A stretch of DNA of 64,000 bases from an uncultured bacterium (GCA_902826835.1 CADEGH010000019.1:1-64000), one strand, 5' to 3'; positions 35,498-45,547 are shown, counted from the first letter of the stretch. Numbers and translations are program-made. Notes: generated from the sequence alone by a model not told the origin.

Positions 35498-35991
35498 CGG
35501 AATTCCCCTGCTTGCAACACATTGGCGATGCGCTTGAGCGCCGTAGCCATCGCGATCGCTTCCCGCTGGGCGGCGGCGAGTGACAGGGTCGAATCGCTCT
35601 TCATGATCAGTTCGAGCAGGGTGGAGCCAGTGGGTGGCCTGGATTCCGGCTCCTTAGACCAGAGCGTGCCGTGACGGCTCTCCTTGATCAACCATTCAGC
35701 AAGCTTCGAAGCGAGCCAGGGTCCGGCCGTCCGCTCTTCGCTCCCCCGTTGAATCAGAGTCGCGATGACTACGACGAGGCCTTGGGTACGGATCGCCACG
35801 GGCAATCCCTGAACTTCGCTCGCGACTCTCTCGAGAGTCTCTCGCTGCAGATTTCGTAGTTGCTTCCATGCGAATTGATGGCGATGCTCCTCCACACCTA
35901 GCGATTTGGTCGAGACTTGAGGATTCGAATTAGGCCCGACATTCGGCTCTTTGGCATTCGGCGTCGGATTGGCTTTTCGGGGCGTGTTCAT
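35494..35991 (-). CDS. cmr5: Cmr5, small subunit of the type III-B effector
   Basis: 165 aa from the ATG at 35989-35991 (MNTPRKANPT), chosen because it overlaps the cmr4 stop by ATGA. About 45 polar N-terminal residues precede the helical Cmr5 domain: HQFAWKQLRNLQRETLERVA, LPVAIRTQGLVVVIATLIQR and AQREAIAMATALKRIANVLQ. Cmr5 subunits stack along the target strand in the Cmr complex. Identification rests on the motif order plus its position between cmr4 and cmr6. Confidence 0.82.
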   Translation of the reverse strand: MNTPRKANPTPNAKEPNVGPNSNPQVSTKSLGVEEHRHQFAWKQLRNLQRETLERVASEVQGLPVAIRTQGLVVVIATLIQRGSEERTAGPWLASKLAEWLIKESRHGTLWSKEPESRPPTGSTLLELIMKSDSTLSLAAAQREAIAMATALKRIANVLQAGEFR

Positions 35992-36923
35992 GATCGCGCT
36001 CCGAAAGACCACCAGCATCGCCCTTGGCCGACGGTTTCGTTGCCTCCGATCTGCACGAATTGAAGGTGTTTCACTTGCGCCAGGAATGGCGCCAGGGACT
36101 GATCATGACTTTCTTCCGTGCGTTCCGCTACGATGCATCCGAACAGGCAATCGGAAGGGAGCGCCTCTTCGTACCAGAGATTCCCCTTCTCGCCGCCTGC
36201 TTCGCTCGTTGTCTTGCGGCTCGTGAGCTGGATGCGGGCCGTGACGGGCGGAGCGTTCTCTATCAGGAGGCCGAAGACCGAGTCGGGCAACACGATCAGA
36301 TCGCGCTGCAAACGCGCCTTGGTCGAGGTCTCCTCGCTAGGAAGAAGCTCCGCCATCGCCTGGCCCAACTTCTCGACCGAGGGGTCCACGCGAACGTCGT
36401 CAGGCACGATCACTTGGTCTTCGACTACGAGGAGCGAACCCTTCAGGCTCGCGTCGCCGACCAGTACCCGAAGCCCGTCAGCCCCCAGGACCTTGGGCTC
36501 CACGAGCGCAGGGGGCGGTGGCAGTTGATGCGCGCGACTGAGACGCGCCCACCGCTCGATGAGGAGCCTCGAAGTTCCGTATAGCAGGGGGCGGTTCAAC
36601 GAGCGGAGGGGGTAAGCCAACAAGAAGCCTTCGCCAAATACGAGCGACCCCGCCCCACCGGACTCCGATGACTCTTCGGAGCCCCCATCCGGATTGACGA
36701 GACTGGGGCCGAACCATTTTTTTACCTGACCTGTGGCGCCAGGGTCCGAGACTCTCCCGATGGCGTCGCGAGCCACTCCTTTCAGGCTGGTTCCCGGCAG
36801 AATTGGAATTCCCGTCGTGCTTTCCCGCGCAATCGGAAGATCCACCGCGCCTGCCGCTTGCCCGGTCCCGCAGTGGGTGGCGGTCAAGGTGTAGATCCCG
36901 GACATCACCGCTTTCCCGCTCAT
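35988..36923 (-). CDS. cmr4: Cmr4, backbone subunit and target-RNA nuclease
   Basis: 311 aa. RAMP-family N-terminus with the active-site region TATHCGTGQAAGAVDLPIAR: His17 and Asp28 occupy the positions of the Pyrococcus furiosus catalytic His15 and Asp26. It continues into ESTTGIPILPGTSLKGVARD, the Cmr4 signature, and ends QIGGNETVGQGRCWW. Several copies form the helical backbone around crRNA and cut target RNA at six-base intervals. Start overlaps the cmr3 stop by ATGA; an internal ATG (MSGIYT, 36905) is less likely. Confidence 0.92.
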   Translation of the reverse strand: MSGKAVMSGIYTLTATHCGTGQAAGAVDLPIARESTTGIPILPGTSLKGVARDAIGRVSDPGATGQVKKWFGPSLVNPDGGSEESSESGGAGSLVFGEGFLLAYPLRSLNRPLLYGTSRLLIERWARLSRAHQLPPPPALVEPKVLGADGLRVLVGDASLKGSLLVVEDQVIVPDDVRVDPSVEKLGQAMAELLPSEETSTKARLQRDLIVLPDSVFGLLIENAPPVTARIQLTSRKTTSEAGGEKGNLWYEEALPSDCLFGCIVAERTEESHDQSLAPFLAQVKHLQFVQIGGNETVGQGRCWWSFGARS

Positions 36924-38224
36924 GCTCGACCTCCTTGTTGATCGTCCCGCATCAAACCCACCAAGACCCTACCGAAGCCGAATGCCCACTCCTCCGGCCG
37001 CCCGAGTGCACACCGATTGTGCAACGCCTGGAGTGCACGTTTCCGGTCCTCCAACCCACCCCCAGTCATGTGACACAGCCAAGCGGATCCGGCAGGAACG
37101 TAGGGTAGGTTGTCGAGCGGCTGGACCCGTCCGCCCCCCGTTCGCCGTATGCCCCCGAGAATCAGAGGTTTGCAGAGCAAGGCGGCTCGAATTGAGACCG
37201 AGACCATGATCGACGCCAGCGGGATGATAGGGCGCGAGGGATGGTCTATGAAAGCAGGACTGGCCAGATAGAGCCAAAACCAGAGTTCTTCGGAGCTCGG
37301 AATCGCCGAGAGATGCTCCCCCTTGCGGAGCTTCGCCCACTCCCCGTCGATTGTTCCGAGAGGATGGAGAGTCAAAGCCCTTCCTTTTCTTCCGCCTCGG
37401 AGGAGACCTTCCGTCAGAGCACGGGCTGGCAGTTCGCCTTCCTTTGCCGTCGTCAACCAGCTTGCCAAGCCACTGCGCGCGCGGTGTCGGGTCGCGGTGA
37501 GGAAATACAGCATTCCCGGGTACGGCTGCAGGTTTTCGGCGATGTTCAGGCCCGGTCGGATCTCCCAGGCGGCGGTCGGAGGCAAATCCGCGAGGTGGAG
37601 CCGTTGTTCGATTTCCTCGGATTCCCGCGTACCAGGGTCCCGCCCCGCAAGCATCGCGAGCATCAGGTCGGCTCGCACGAATCCTCCGAGCGGCCCCCTC
37701 GTCGCATGGCCGGGCACGTGCAGCCGATCCATCGGGGGTTCGTCACTCAAGAGTTCAGGAAGATTCGGGACCACGCCCCGCTTCAACGACTTCCATCCCG
37801 GCTGAGCCGGTGTCGAAGAGCCAGATCCGCCCTCAAACCAGCGTTCCCTCGCTCGCTGGGCGCTCTGCCCACCCGTAGGTCCCGCTTCATCCAGCGCATG
37901 GATCCACATCGGCGTCGGAAACCACGCAGTGATGTTTCCACTGGGCATGGTCTCCGCGGGCCACGGACCATCGAAGGACCATCCCTCGGGAAGAGACTCG
38001 GGTCTTCCGACGAGGCGTTCGATTTCTCGGCGATCCATCGTCGGACCGCTGAGTCGCAGCCCCGAGGCAACGAGAATTCGCGTGCGCACCATGCCCTGCC
38101 AGGTCCGAGGAGGAGGTGGGTACAGACTCTTCGAGCCGTGGCTCTGGCCAGCCGCTTGCCCCGCCGGGGGGGAGACATGCAGAAAGTCCTCCGGAACGGC
38201 AAAGAACCCGTGTTCGTAGCTCAT
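36920..38224 (-). CDS. cmr3: Cmr3, crRNA 5'-handle-binding RAMP
   Basis: 434 aa from the ATG at 38222-38224 (MSYEHGFFAVPEDFLHVS); it overlaps the cmr2 stop by ATGA. Cmr3-type features: TWQGMVRTRILVASGL at the N-terminus, WFPTPMWIHA, GGFVRADLMLAML, and the C-terminal RAMP Gly loop EEWAFGFGRVLVGL. With Cmr2 it binds the crRNA 5' tag and starts the effector complex. Divergent in sequence; position in the operon makes the call firm. Confidence 0.85.
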   Translation of the reverse strand: MSYEHGFFAVPEDFLHVSPPAGQAAGQSHGSKSLYPPPPRTWQGMVRTRILVASGLRLSGPTMDRREIERLVGRPESLPEGWSFDGPWPAETMPSGNITAWFPTPMWIHALDEAGPTGGQSAQRARERWFEGGSGSSTPAQPGWKSLKRGVVPNLPELLSDEPPMDRLHVPGHATRGPLGGFVRADLMLAMLAGRDPGTRESEEIEQRLHLADLPPTAAWEIRPGLNIAENLQPYPGMLYFLTATRHRARSGLASWLTTAKEGELPARALTEGLLRGGRKGRALTLHPLGTIDGEWAKLRKGEHLSAIPSSEELWFWLYLASPAFIDHPSRPIIPLASIMVSVSIRAALLCKPLILGGIRRTGGGRVQPLDNLPYVPAGSAWLCHMTGGGLEDRKRALQALHNRCALGRPEEWAFGFGRVLVGLMRDDQQGGRA

Positions 38225-41200
38225 TCCTCCTCCCCCTTGGCCGCAAGCGCGCGGCAAAACAAAAGCGCACTACGGTCGGCTCGGTAGAGCACCGTCAAGT
38301 CCTCCAAGAGATCGCCAAAGTCCTCGGACCTCACGTCGCTTTCTCCTGAGTCCAGGCATTTTGCGACCAATGCGCTGATCACTGCGCCCCATTCTCGGTC
38401 GCTGAGCTCCACGGCGGAGAAATAGCGTCGCTCGCGCTCGAGCTTGTAAGGCAAGCGCCCTGGGAGGGACCCATTGCCGAAGGCCTTGACGACCCGGCGG
38501 ATGCGCTGCGCGTTTTCCGGCGGGCGAAGACTCACCGACGGCCCGGAATCCATATCTGACGACCGCGCTGACTCCTCCCCTGGCGACCGGTCGTACCAAG
38601 GGATGCCCGCTTCCGCTTTGACTCCGCCTCGGGTCCAGATCGCCAATCCCATGGCGCTACGGCCAACGCGGTCCTTAGCGACGTCGTCCAGAAGCGATTG
38701 AGCCCGTTTGATGACCTGCCGAAGCGGCGTCTTGAAGTGGGCGAACACGATGCCGGCGGAGAGGCTTTGAAAGGGGCCGAGCATCGGCAAGTACTCGCCC
38801 ACGCTTTCCGCAACCGGCCGTTGCGCAGGGCTACCCGAAGACTCTCCCGCCCAAACGTGCGAAGCGACGCGCGCGACTGGCAGACCCACGCGCCCAAGCT
38901 CATCAGGCCAGGGGATAAGGAAACGTTGGCGGGCGCGTTCCGGATTCCAAGGTTCGGGACCGCCGCGGGAAAGGGCCCAGTCCCCGGCTGCCGCATTGGG
39001 CATGGTGTCAACGATCCATGGGGCGGAGAAGACCTGTTGCAGACGCGCAGCGATCCCGATGGCGTCATCCGCCGGGGCCATCGCCAGCACATCATCGCCA
39101 CCCACGTAGATGAGTCGCCCCCCAAACTCACGCTCCACGACCCAAGGAACCACCCGGTGCGCGAAGTCGGCGAGGATCCGACTCACGAGCCCATGGAGGC
39201 TCGGCCCCATTTGGCGCGGGTGATCCAACAGCGCGGCCCAGGGCCCATTCTCGACCTTAGCCGCCGCCTCTGGATGCAGCACGGAGCGCCAGAGGTTCCT
39301 AGTGCGACTGGGATCACCGAGTAGTAATTTCCCCATCGAATCGCCATCCAGCTTGAGAAGCGCGAATCGTGTGTCCGGTGCAGCCAGTTTCAGATCAATG
39401 GCCTTCTTCCTGAGTGCTTTGATCGCGGTGAGGAGAGCCGTTTGCTTATCGCTCTGCCTTCCCGACGGACTGGCCGAACTTGCGCCCTTCCCCTGGCTGA
39501 CCCGGTTCTCGCGGGCGAAGTCGGCACGAACGCTCTCGGGATGCACGATCTGGGCGTCGTACTTCAGCAGTTCCTCGTCGATGCCCGCTAGGGAGGGAAG
39601 ACTGGCCGGCCACTGCGTTCGGTCGCGACCGGATGCTCGCGCGGCCGCCACCACTTCGTCGCGTTCCCTTTGCAGCCTGGCGTCCGTGCAGACCTCACGA
39701 AGGAACGCCTGGGCCGCCACTGCCGCCGTCGAGGGAAACGGCATCCGCAATGGATTCTTCATCCACAGATGAGGGGCTGGCAGTCCCGATTCGAGTCTCA
39801 GGTTCTTTGCCAGAGAAGGCTGGCCCGCCCAGCCCCGATTGAAATCGGAGTCCTCCTCCGGCCGCCCCGTTTTGATCAACAAGCGCTTGAAGAGGCACAC
39901 CGCGCATAGTCGCTCCTCTCCGAATCTCGGCTCGCCCACCTCCCGGCCGAGGGTTCGCCAGAACTCGATGAGTCTCTGGCGCTGCTGGTCGAGATGGCCG
40001 CCGCTCGAACCCAGGGCTTCCCGACTCGTGCAAATTGTGCATCGCTCGCCGACACCGTAGGCACCGCCCGCGGGCCACGGCCGCGCCTCGTTGCGCTGCC
40101 GATGCCAAAGACGCATTTGGTGGTGCACGAGCGGGTAGTCGAATCCCCGCTCCATTCTCATGAGACCCGGACAGTGTTTGGCCTGGATCTCCCGGGCGAA
40201 CTCGTAGGCTGCCCAGGCTGCATCGTCGACCCACGGTCGCAAGTGATCGGATCGTGCCCGGAGGCCGGGTGGGAGAGGCGCACGCTCGACCTGAGCCGGC
40301 AGTGCCCCCCCCGGCACCACTTGATCCATGTCAGGGAAGCTCTTCCACGGCACTGCCGCCCATGTCGTATGCAAGACCTGACCGAGTTGCCGCTTCCAGG
40401 TCTTCTCGATCGCCGGCAATTCCGACTGCCACGCACGGAGGGCTTCGATGGCCTTCCACACTCGCTGGGTCAGCTCACCCCAACGATGCTCGAACCCCGC
40501 TTGGCACTTCTTGGCCAATTCCGATACTGCGGGAATCCCCTCTATCGGGCCCTCAGGAACGATCGCCATCCAATGGTCGGGAATCACGGCGGCGCGGCTG
40601 GTCGGGTCGTAGTCTTGCCCCCAAAGCGGGACAACGATTTCGCGATGATCCTTCAACCATCGATCGGCGCGGGGATTTCCCCGAAGGTCCGGATAGACCA
40701 CAGAGTCCATTCCGACCTCTTCGATAACCGGGACCATCGAATGCCAGGCCAAGTCGCTGATCAGATACGAACTGGTCCAAAGATCGCGCGCGGAACGCGC
40801 TTCGTTCAGCACCGTCTGGACCGGGCCGACCTCGAAGGACAGCATCCACGGAGTCCGCTCCTTCGGTAGGTCCTCCTTGTTTTTCCGATGGAGAAAACTC
40901 AGCGCCGCCGTCATCCGCGTGTGGTCCCAAATGCTGTGATCGGGCGCACGGGTGTCGGCCGGCATTCTCGACCAAATCAACGATCGCGACCAATCTTCCA
41001 AACCGGCATCGGCAACGGGGCTTGTAAGGAGTTCCCGAAAACGGCGCCACAAATAGATGTGCACCCGGCGGAGCCCTTCCCAGTCCTCCCAGACTCTGGA
41101 TCCGAGCACCTGAGCAATCTCATCAGCTGCGATCTCGACTGCATCAAAGGTCTCCCCGGGTCTCCAGAAGCGCTCGGGACTTTCAGCGGGCACATCCTCG

Positions 41201-41541
41201 GGCGACACCATCGGGCCGTTGGTCACGATGAGGGGCCCCGGGCTGAGAGGGTGGGAGACCAGTCCTTCGGCGTGCCACCGGACGACTTTGCATTGCTTGC
41301 CAAAGCCCAAATTGGGGCGGTCCGCTCCGGCCGCGGCGTGGTCGGGTGATTTGCTACGGCTGCCGGGCTCCCCTTGCCCATCCCATTTCAGGGCCTCGAG
41401 GATAGCGAGAGTCTGCCCGAAGTGCCCGCTCGCCACCTTCTTGCCTTCGACCCTATTTCGAAACCAGGTGGCAAACGGCTTGTTTGGTGGGTCGTGGAGG
41501 AGGGAAAGAACTCGCTGACGCCAATAATCGACCCGGTTCAT
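38221..41541 (-). CDS. cas10: Cmr2/Cas10 with intact HD and GGDD motifs
   Basis: 1106 aa from the ATG at 41539-41541 (MNRVDYWRQRVLSLLHDPP), overlapping the cmr1 stop by ATGA. The N-terminus carries the HD motif at His16-Asp17 (LLHDPPNKPF), and IWDHTRMTAALSFLH supplies a further His. A first palm domain begins at WMLSFEVGPVQTVLNEARS. A zinc ribbon uses CTIC (about 499) and CAVC (about 545). The second palm has FALLKLDGDSMGKLLLG and IYVGGDDVLAM with GGDD at 814-817, the catalytic motif for cyclic oligoadenylate synthesis. This large subunit of the type III-B complex is therefore predicted to be active for both ssDNA cleavage and signalling. Confidence 0.95.
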   Translation of the reverse strand: MNRVDYWRQRVLSLLHDPPNKPFATWFRNRVEGKKVASGHFGQTLAILEALKWDGQGEPGSRSKSPDHAAAGADRPNLGFGKQCKVVRWHAEGLVSHPLSPGPLIVTNGPMVSPEDVPAESPERFWRPGETFDAVEIAADEIAQVLGSRVWEDWEGLRRVHIYLWRRFRELLTSPVADAGLEDWSRSLIWSRMPADTRAPDHSIWDHTRMTAALSFLHRKNKEDLPKERTPWMLSFEVGPVQTVLNEARSARDLWTSSYLISDLAWHSMVPVIEEVGMDSVVYPDLRGNPRADRWLKDHREIVVPLWGQDYDPTSRAAVIPDHWMAIVPEGPIEGIPAVSELAKKCQAGFEHRWGELTQRVWKAIEALRAWQSELPAIEKTWKRQLGQVLHTTWAAVPWKSFPDMDQVVPGGALPAQVERAPLPPGLRARSDHLRPWVDDAAWAAYEFAREIQAKHCPGLMRMERGFDYPLVHHQMRLWHRQRNEARPWPAGGAYGVGERCTICTSREALGSSGGHLDQQRQRLIEFWRTLGREVGEPRFGEERLCAVCLFKRLLIKTGRPEEDSDFNRGWAGQPSLAKNLRLESGLPAPHLWMKNPLRMPFPSTAAVAAQAFLREVCTDARLQRERDEVVAAARASGRDRTQWPASLPSLAGIDEELLKYDAQIVHPESVRADFARENRVSQGKGASSASPSGRQSDKQTALLTAIKALRKKAIDLKLAAPDTRFALLKLDGDSMGKLLLGDPSRTRNLWRSVLHPEAAAKVENGPWAALLDHPRQMGPSLHGLVSRILADFAHRVVPWVVEREFGGRLIYVGGDDVLAMAPADDAIGIAARLQQVFSAPWIVDTMPNAAAGDWALSRGGPEPWNPERARQRFLIPWPDELGRVGLPVARVASHVWAGESSGSPAQRPVAESVGEYLPMLGPFQSLSAGIVFAHFKTPLRQVIKRAQSLLDDVAKDRVGRSAMGLAIWTRGGVKAEAGIPWYDRSPGEESARSSDMDSGPSVSLRPPENAQRIRRVVKAFGNGSLPGRLPYKLERERRYFSAVELSDREWGAVISALVAKCLDSGESDVRSEDFGDLLEDLTVLYRADRSALLFCRALAAKGEEE

Positions 41542-42809
41542 GGACTGACTCCTCCCGACCAACGCCACTGCGGGTTCTTTCTCGCGCATTCGTCCAGAAA
41601 GCCATCGACCAAGTCGCCGCCAGGAGGAGGCAACGGATCCTGCCGCCCACGGTACCCCGAACGATCGTCGTAGTGCAGGCCCCGATCTCCGGGCATTTCC
41701 CCGTCTAATCGCGTGAGTTGGGCATAGGCCTTCCCCGCGATCCGCGTCGACCGGATCCATAGCAGACTCGGGAACCGCTTGGCCCTCTCCTGCTTGTGGT
41801 TCGGAAGATCAGGGGTGAACTCCACCGAATCGGGACTCATTCGCTCGCGGGCCACGAATCTGAAATTGAGGGGCAAGCCGAAGGCGGCCCTTTGAGGTGA
41901 CTCCAGGGGAGACCGACGACTCATCGGGACGCCACCGCGCTTGTTCAAGTAACGCAGGTGATCACCCACGATTCCGCGATCCGGCGTACGCAGTGCTCGG
42001 AAATTCTGCAGCAGTAGTCCCGCGACTTGCATGGGCCCGGCCCATCCCAATGGTGCGGAGATCGCGCGGTTCGACTGCACCAACACCAAGCGCATCATTT
42101 CTCCGAGCCGAGGACAGCGGTCGGGCTCACTGCGACCCCGTTCACTGAAATCGAATTCTTCGTCCGCCGTCCTCAGGGTCGCGTCGAATTTCCGCATCCA
42201 ATCGCGAGGGTCTTGGGCCTTCGCCAGGAGCGGCCAGGACTCGAGAATAGGCGCAAGATCCGGACTCGCATCCCCTCCCACTGACCACGAGCGAATTTCC
42301 AGGCTTCCGAGCCCCCGCCTCGCCCGGCTGCCCAAGCTCCCGACATGCCCCAAAAGCCAAACCGCCCCGATGACGGCTTGGTGATCACGCGCGATCAGCT
42401 CTTCCCACTTCGGAAAGACCACTTCGAGGGTGAAACGCGTTCCCGGGGCAATTGCATTGCGACTCTCATTTCCAGGGAGTTGCAAGGTGTAACCCAAGTA
42501 CTTCACCCCGTTCCTGGTCTCGCGGCCACTGCCGACATCGAAGACGCGAAGAGCCCCAGCCTCCGGCCAGCTCACGACAGTCGGCTTCTCCGGTCCCACC
42601 AGGCTCAACCACACCCGCGACTGCCCCTCCCCCTTACGCACGTCCCCCCAGATCCCCGCTTCCCGCTTCCGATAGTCCACGTCCAAAGCTCGGTACCAAT
42701 GTCGCAGCGCCCCCTTGATGGACGCAGCCCGCAATTCCGAATTCTGATCCGCCCCCCCCAGAAAGAGCGGCGTGACAACTTCAAACTCCACCCGCAGAAT
42801 TCCGATCAT
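41538..42809 (-). CDS. cmr1: Cmr1, RAMP subunit
   Basis: 423 aa. Starts with the Cmr1 hallmark VEFEVVTPLFLGGADQ then ELRAASIKGALRHWYRALD. Further family features are LGSRARRGLGSLEIRSW and SPLESPQRAAFGLPLNFRF. Cmr1 sits at the crRNA 3' end of the complex. Its ATG overlaps the stop of the ATPase gene (ATGA), so the ATPase and the cmr genes are made from one message. Confidence 0.93.
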   Translation of the reverse strand: MIGILRVEFEVVTPLFLGGADQNSELRAASIKGALRHWYRALDVDYRKREAGIWGDVRKGEGQSRVWLSLVGPEKPTVVSWPEAGALRVFDVGSGRETRNGVKYLGYTLQLPGNESRNAIAPGTRFTLEVVFPKWEELIARDHQAVIGAVWLLGHVGSLGSRARRGLGSLEIRSWSVGGDASPDLAPILESWPLLAKAQDPRDWMRKFDATLRTADEEFDFSERGRSEPDRCPRLGEMMRLVLVQSNRAISAPLGWAGPMQVAGLLLQNFRALRTPDRGIVGDHLRYLNKRGGVPMSRRSPLESPQRAAFGLPLNFRFVARERMSPDSVEFTPDLPNHKQERAKRFPSLLWIRSTRIAGKAYAQLTRLDGEMPGDRGLHYDDRSGYRGRQDPLPPPGGDLVDGFLDECARKNPQWRWSGGVSP

Positions 42810-45547
42810 AGACAGGACTCCATATCTTCCTTCAGTCTCTGGGAAAGCTCGGGAGACTCCTGCACGTCGAACTCCTCGATTTCCGGCCCAGCCTCCATAG
42901 TCCAGGCTTTGAAGTGCAGAATCTTGAGCCGACAGCCCTGCGGCGGAACCAGGGAGTCGATCAATTGGGACGAGACCGTGTCGTGATGGCTCGACAGGAA
43001 TATCTGAAAACGCTTGGCAGGCTCAGGATGGTAAGCCAACTGGCGCATCAGAGTCATCTGTCTGCCGATATTCGTGAGATCATAACTGGTCGACGGGTCG
43101 TCGATTACCAAGACGCGGTTCGGAAACTTGAACGCATCCTGTTCTACCGCAATAAGCTTCTGTGCAATCATGGTCGCCAGCGCTACCTGTGCCCGTTGCC
43201 CCGTAGAGAAGTGCCTCACGTCACGTCCATCCTCGAATCTGCTCACCAACATTCTTCTGGAGCGAACGACGGAATTGTCATCGTCATCGTTGTCGGTGAG
43301 CACCTGCTCGTCCGCGACTACCTCGAGTCTTGCTTCGCCAGTCAGTGCCATTCGCCTCAGTACAAGGCTGGTCGCCTTCTCCAGGGTCCTCCGAAGCGAC
43401 TCTGTACCGGGCCCCTCGAAGCTCCTGTCGACAGCCCCGACGACACTTTTCAAGTCCCTCACTCTCGCCTTGTAATCTTCGAATGCCCGCTCCAATTGAC
43501 CGATACTCTCGTTGGAATTCGACCAAGCCTTGTATTTAGCCCACCATTCGCTTATGACCCGCTTGTCAATTTCCCCGAGTTCTCGAATAAGGCGACGGCA
43601 TAGCGAGGCCCCCGGATCACTCTCGAGCAGTTCATTTATCTTATTGTCAATATCAATTTTCTCGCGTTTCATACCGTCCACGTCGAAACGTGTACGCTCG
43701 ACGATCGTTTCAAGTCTGTCGGCTTGATGAAGACACGACCTGAGCCTAGCGCGATCGATCAATTTGAATTCTGCCACGATGGGCGACAGCAAATCTTCAG
43801 TATTTGCGTCACCATACGAACTCCAGTGCTCCAATCTCTCAAACAAGATCCTCAAGACCAATCCGAGCTCCGACTGGCCGTGGAAACGACTGCCGCGATA
43901 GACGATCCACCGATCAATTGAATCGGAGTTTTTGCTGCCCGACTCGGCGATCTCCATTTGTCCGATAATTTCGGCTCGTCGACTCTGAAGCATCCCCAGT
44001 GAGTGAGAATCGGCGCCAGCGGTCATACTATCGGTATTTTGGGAAGATAACTGCCGCAGTCTTGCCTTGAGCCAATCTTCGAGTGCGACCAGAGTATTGG
44101 AAAGCGATGGCTCCAGTCCGAATTTTTCCGCGAAACCCAGCCACGAATCGATCTTCGACCAATCTTCACGCGGTAATCCCAATTGAGCTTCGGCCTCCCC
44201 GAGGATTCTCAACAACCGTTCGTTAGAATCGACAAATCGTCTCCAGATATCCGCCCCGACCTCGGGTCTCGCCTCATCGAGTCTCGCTTCGGGCTTCGGT
44301 TTCGATCCTATCTTGCTCAATTCGTCTAGCGCTTGCTTCATGGCCTCGTACGGTTCGGAGGCTTCATCGGGAAGAGGAAAGAAGAGATCGAGGAGAGTTT
44401 TTCCATGTGACCTTTCCTCGTAGATTTCCTCGTGGTCATCCTGAAAGAAACACGTCAGCCTATACTGCAGTGTCGGAGGGATCGACGGAGTCGCTATTAT
44501 TCGCTGCAAAGCGTTTGTTGGCAATCGACCGTCACGCCAACTTCGGGTAATTACTCCGGTCCCTTCAATTTCTGTAACTAAGTCGGCCTCTCTCGTCGAC
44601 TCGGTCTCCCTGTTACCTTTGTCCAGAATATGTAGGTCGATTGTAGCCGTTTCCTCTTCGGAAGCGAGGGACTTCATGCCGTCGTGGCGTCTCCTTTCTT
44701 CCGTAGGACGCCCGGTCAACCCACAAGCAATGGCCTCCAGTAGACTCGACTTGCCGGTACCATTCGGACCCACGACGAGCACCAAATCCGCGTCCGTATC
44801 CAGCTCCTTCCGACGGACAAACCCTCTCCATCCGGATATGACCACTCTCGCTACCCGGTCGGCACAAAAACCACCGATCGTTGCCAATAGGGATACTGAC
44901 GGTGTATTTCCCGACTGTTCCTTATCGACAACTCGCTGCGGCTCCATTCCGCTTTCCGCCCACTCGATCCATTGTCTCACCGCCGATTCACGCGATAGCC
45001 CGGGTGGAGAGCGAAACAAATGATCGAGTAGCACGTCGACACCGGGGCCCGGAACGGACGACTTGACCAGCTTTTCGATTTCGCCAACAGTCGGGGCGCT
45101 CACCACTCCCCTGTACCCTTCGATCGACTCGGGTTCGAGAAGATCCCGAATGAGGTCCTTGGCGTCGGCGACACTGTCCGCCGGAATGAGCTGAAAGTAC
45201 CCTTCGTGCCAAGATTCGTCTCTCGCCGCGCTGAGAATGTCGCGCCAATATGGTGAAGATCCGGATGCCCGGAAAGCCACGCCGATGATCGGGAGGATCA
45301 CGCCATGGTCCGCCGTGATCGTGCCCAGTCTTCGCAACAGGCGACGAACTCGCTCCAGTGACACCACCGTATCCCGCGACTTCGTGGACTGCTCGCCTTC
45401 ATGAATCGGAATCGAGACGACGGCGGCGACTTCGCTGATACCGATTTCGGTCTTGAGTTCACTGTTTCGGATGGCGCTGTCGGCTTGATCCCAGAGGGAT
45501 CTTTCGACTCCGGAGGTTCTGTACTTGCTCGGAATGAGCGTCAACAT
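42806..45547 (-). CDS. SMC/RecF-like ABC ATPase with a novel N-terminal domain, in the cmr operon
   Basis: 913 aa from the ATG at 45545-45547, which overlaps the SIR2 stop by seven bases; a longer frame upstream lies inside the SIR2 gene. Residues 1 to about 235 are an unrecognised domain (SLERVRRLLRRLGTITADHG, SPYWRDILSAARDESWHEGY). An ABC ATPase head begins at ISGWRGFVRRKE and has Walker A GPNGTGKSSLLEA near 260. A long charged helical middle (about 400-720) suggests a coiled coil. The signature FSTGQRAQVALA is near 777 and Walker B with D-loop VLVIDDPSTSYD near 807. The head is complete and should hydrolyse ATP. It could act on DNA ends or RNA, or as a regulator of SIR2. Codon use is AT-richer than in the cmr genes. 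Confidence 0.8.
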   Translation of the reverse strand: MLTLIPSKYRTSGVERSLWDQADSAIRNSELKTEIGISEVAAVVSIPIHEGEQSTKSRDTVVSLERVRRLLRRLGTITADHGVILPIIGVAFRASGSSPYWRDILSAARDESWHEGYFQLIPADSVADAKDLIRDLLEPESIEGYRGVVSAPTVGEIEKLVKSSVPGPGVDVLLDHLFRSPPGLSRESAVRQWIEWAESGMEPQRVVDKEQSGNTPSVSLLATIGGFCADRVARVVISGWRGFVRRKELDTDADLVLVVGPNGTGKSSLLEAIACGLTGRPTEERRRHDGMKSLASEEETATIDLHILDKGNRETESTREADLVTEIEGTGVITRSWRDGRLPTNALQRIIATPSIPPTLQYRLTCFFQDDHEEIYEERSHGKTLLDLFFPLPDEASEPYEAMKQALDELSKIGSKPKPEARLDEARPEVGADIWRRFVDSNERLLRILGEAEAQLGLPREDWSKIDSWLGFAEKFGLEPSLSNTLVALEDWLKARLRQLSSQNTDSMTAGADSHSLGMLQSRRAEIIGQMEIAESGSKNSDSIDRWIVYRGSRFHGQSELGLVLRILFERLEHWSSYGDANTEDLLSPIVAEFKLIDRARLRSCLHQADRLETIVERTRFDVDGMKREKIDIDNKINELLESDPGASLCRRLIRELGEIDKRVISEWWAKYKAWSNSNESIGQLERAFEDYKARVRDLKSVVGAVDRSFEGPGTESLRRTLEKATSLVLRRMALTGEARLEVVADEQVLTDNDDDDNSVVRSRRMLVSRFEDGRDVRHFSTGQRAQVALATMIAQKLIAVEQDAFKFPNRVLVIDDPSTSYDLTNIGRQMTLMRQLAYHPEPAKRFQIFLSSHHDTVSSQLIDSLVPPQGCRLKILHFKAWTMEAGPEIEEFDVQESPELSQRLKEDMESCL

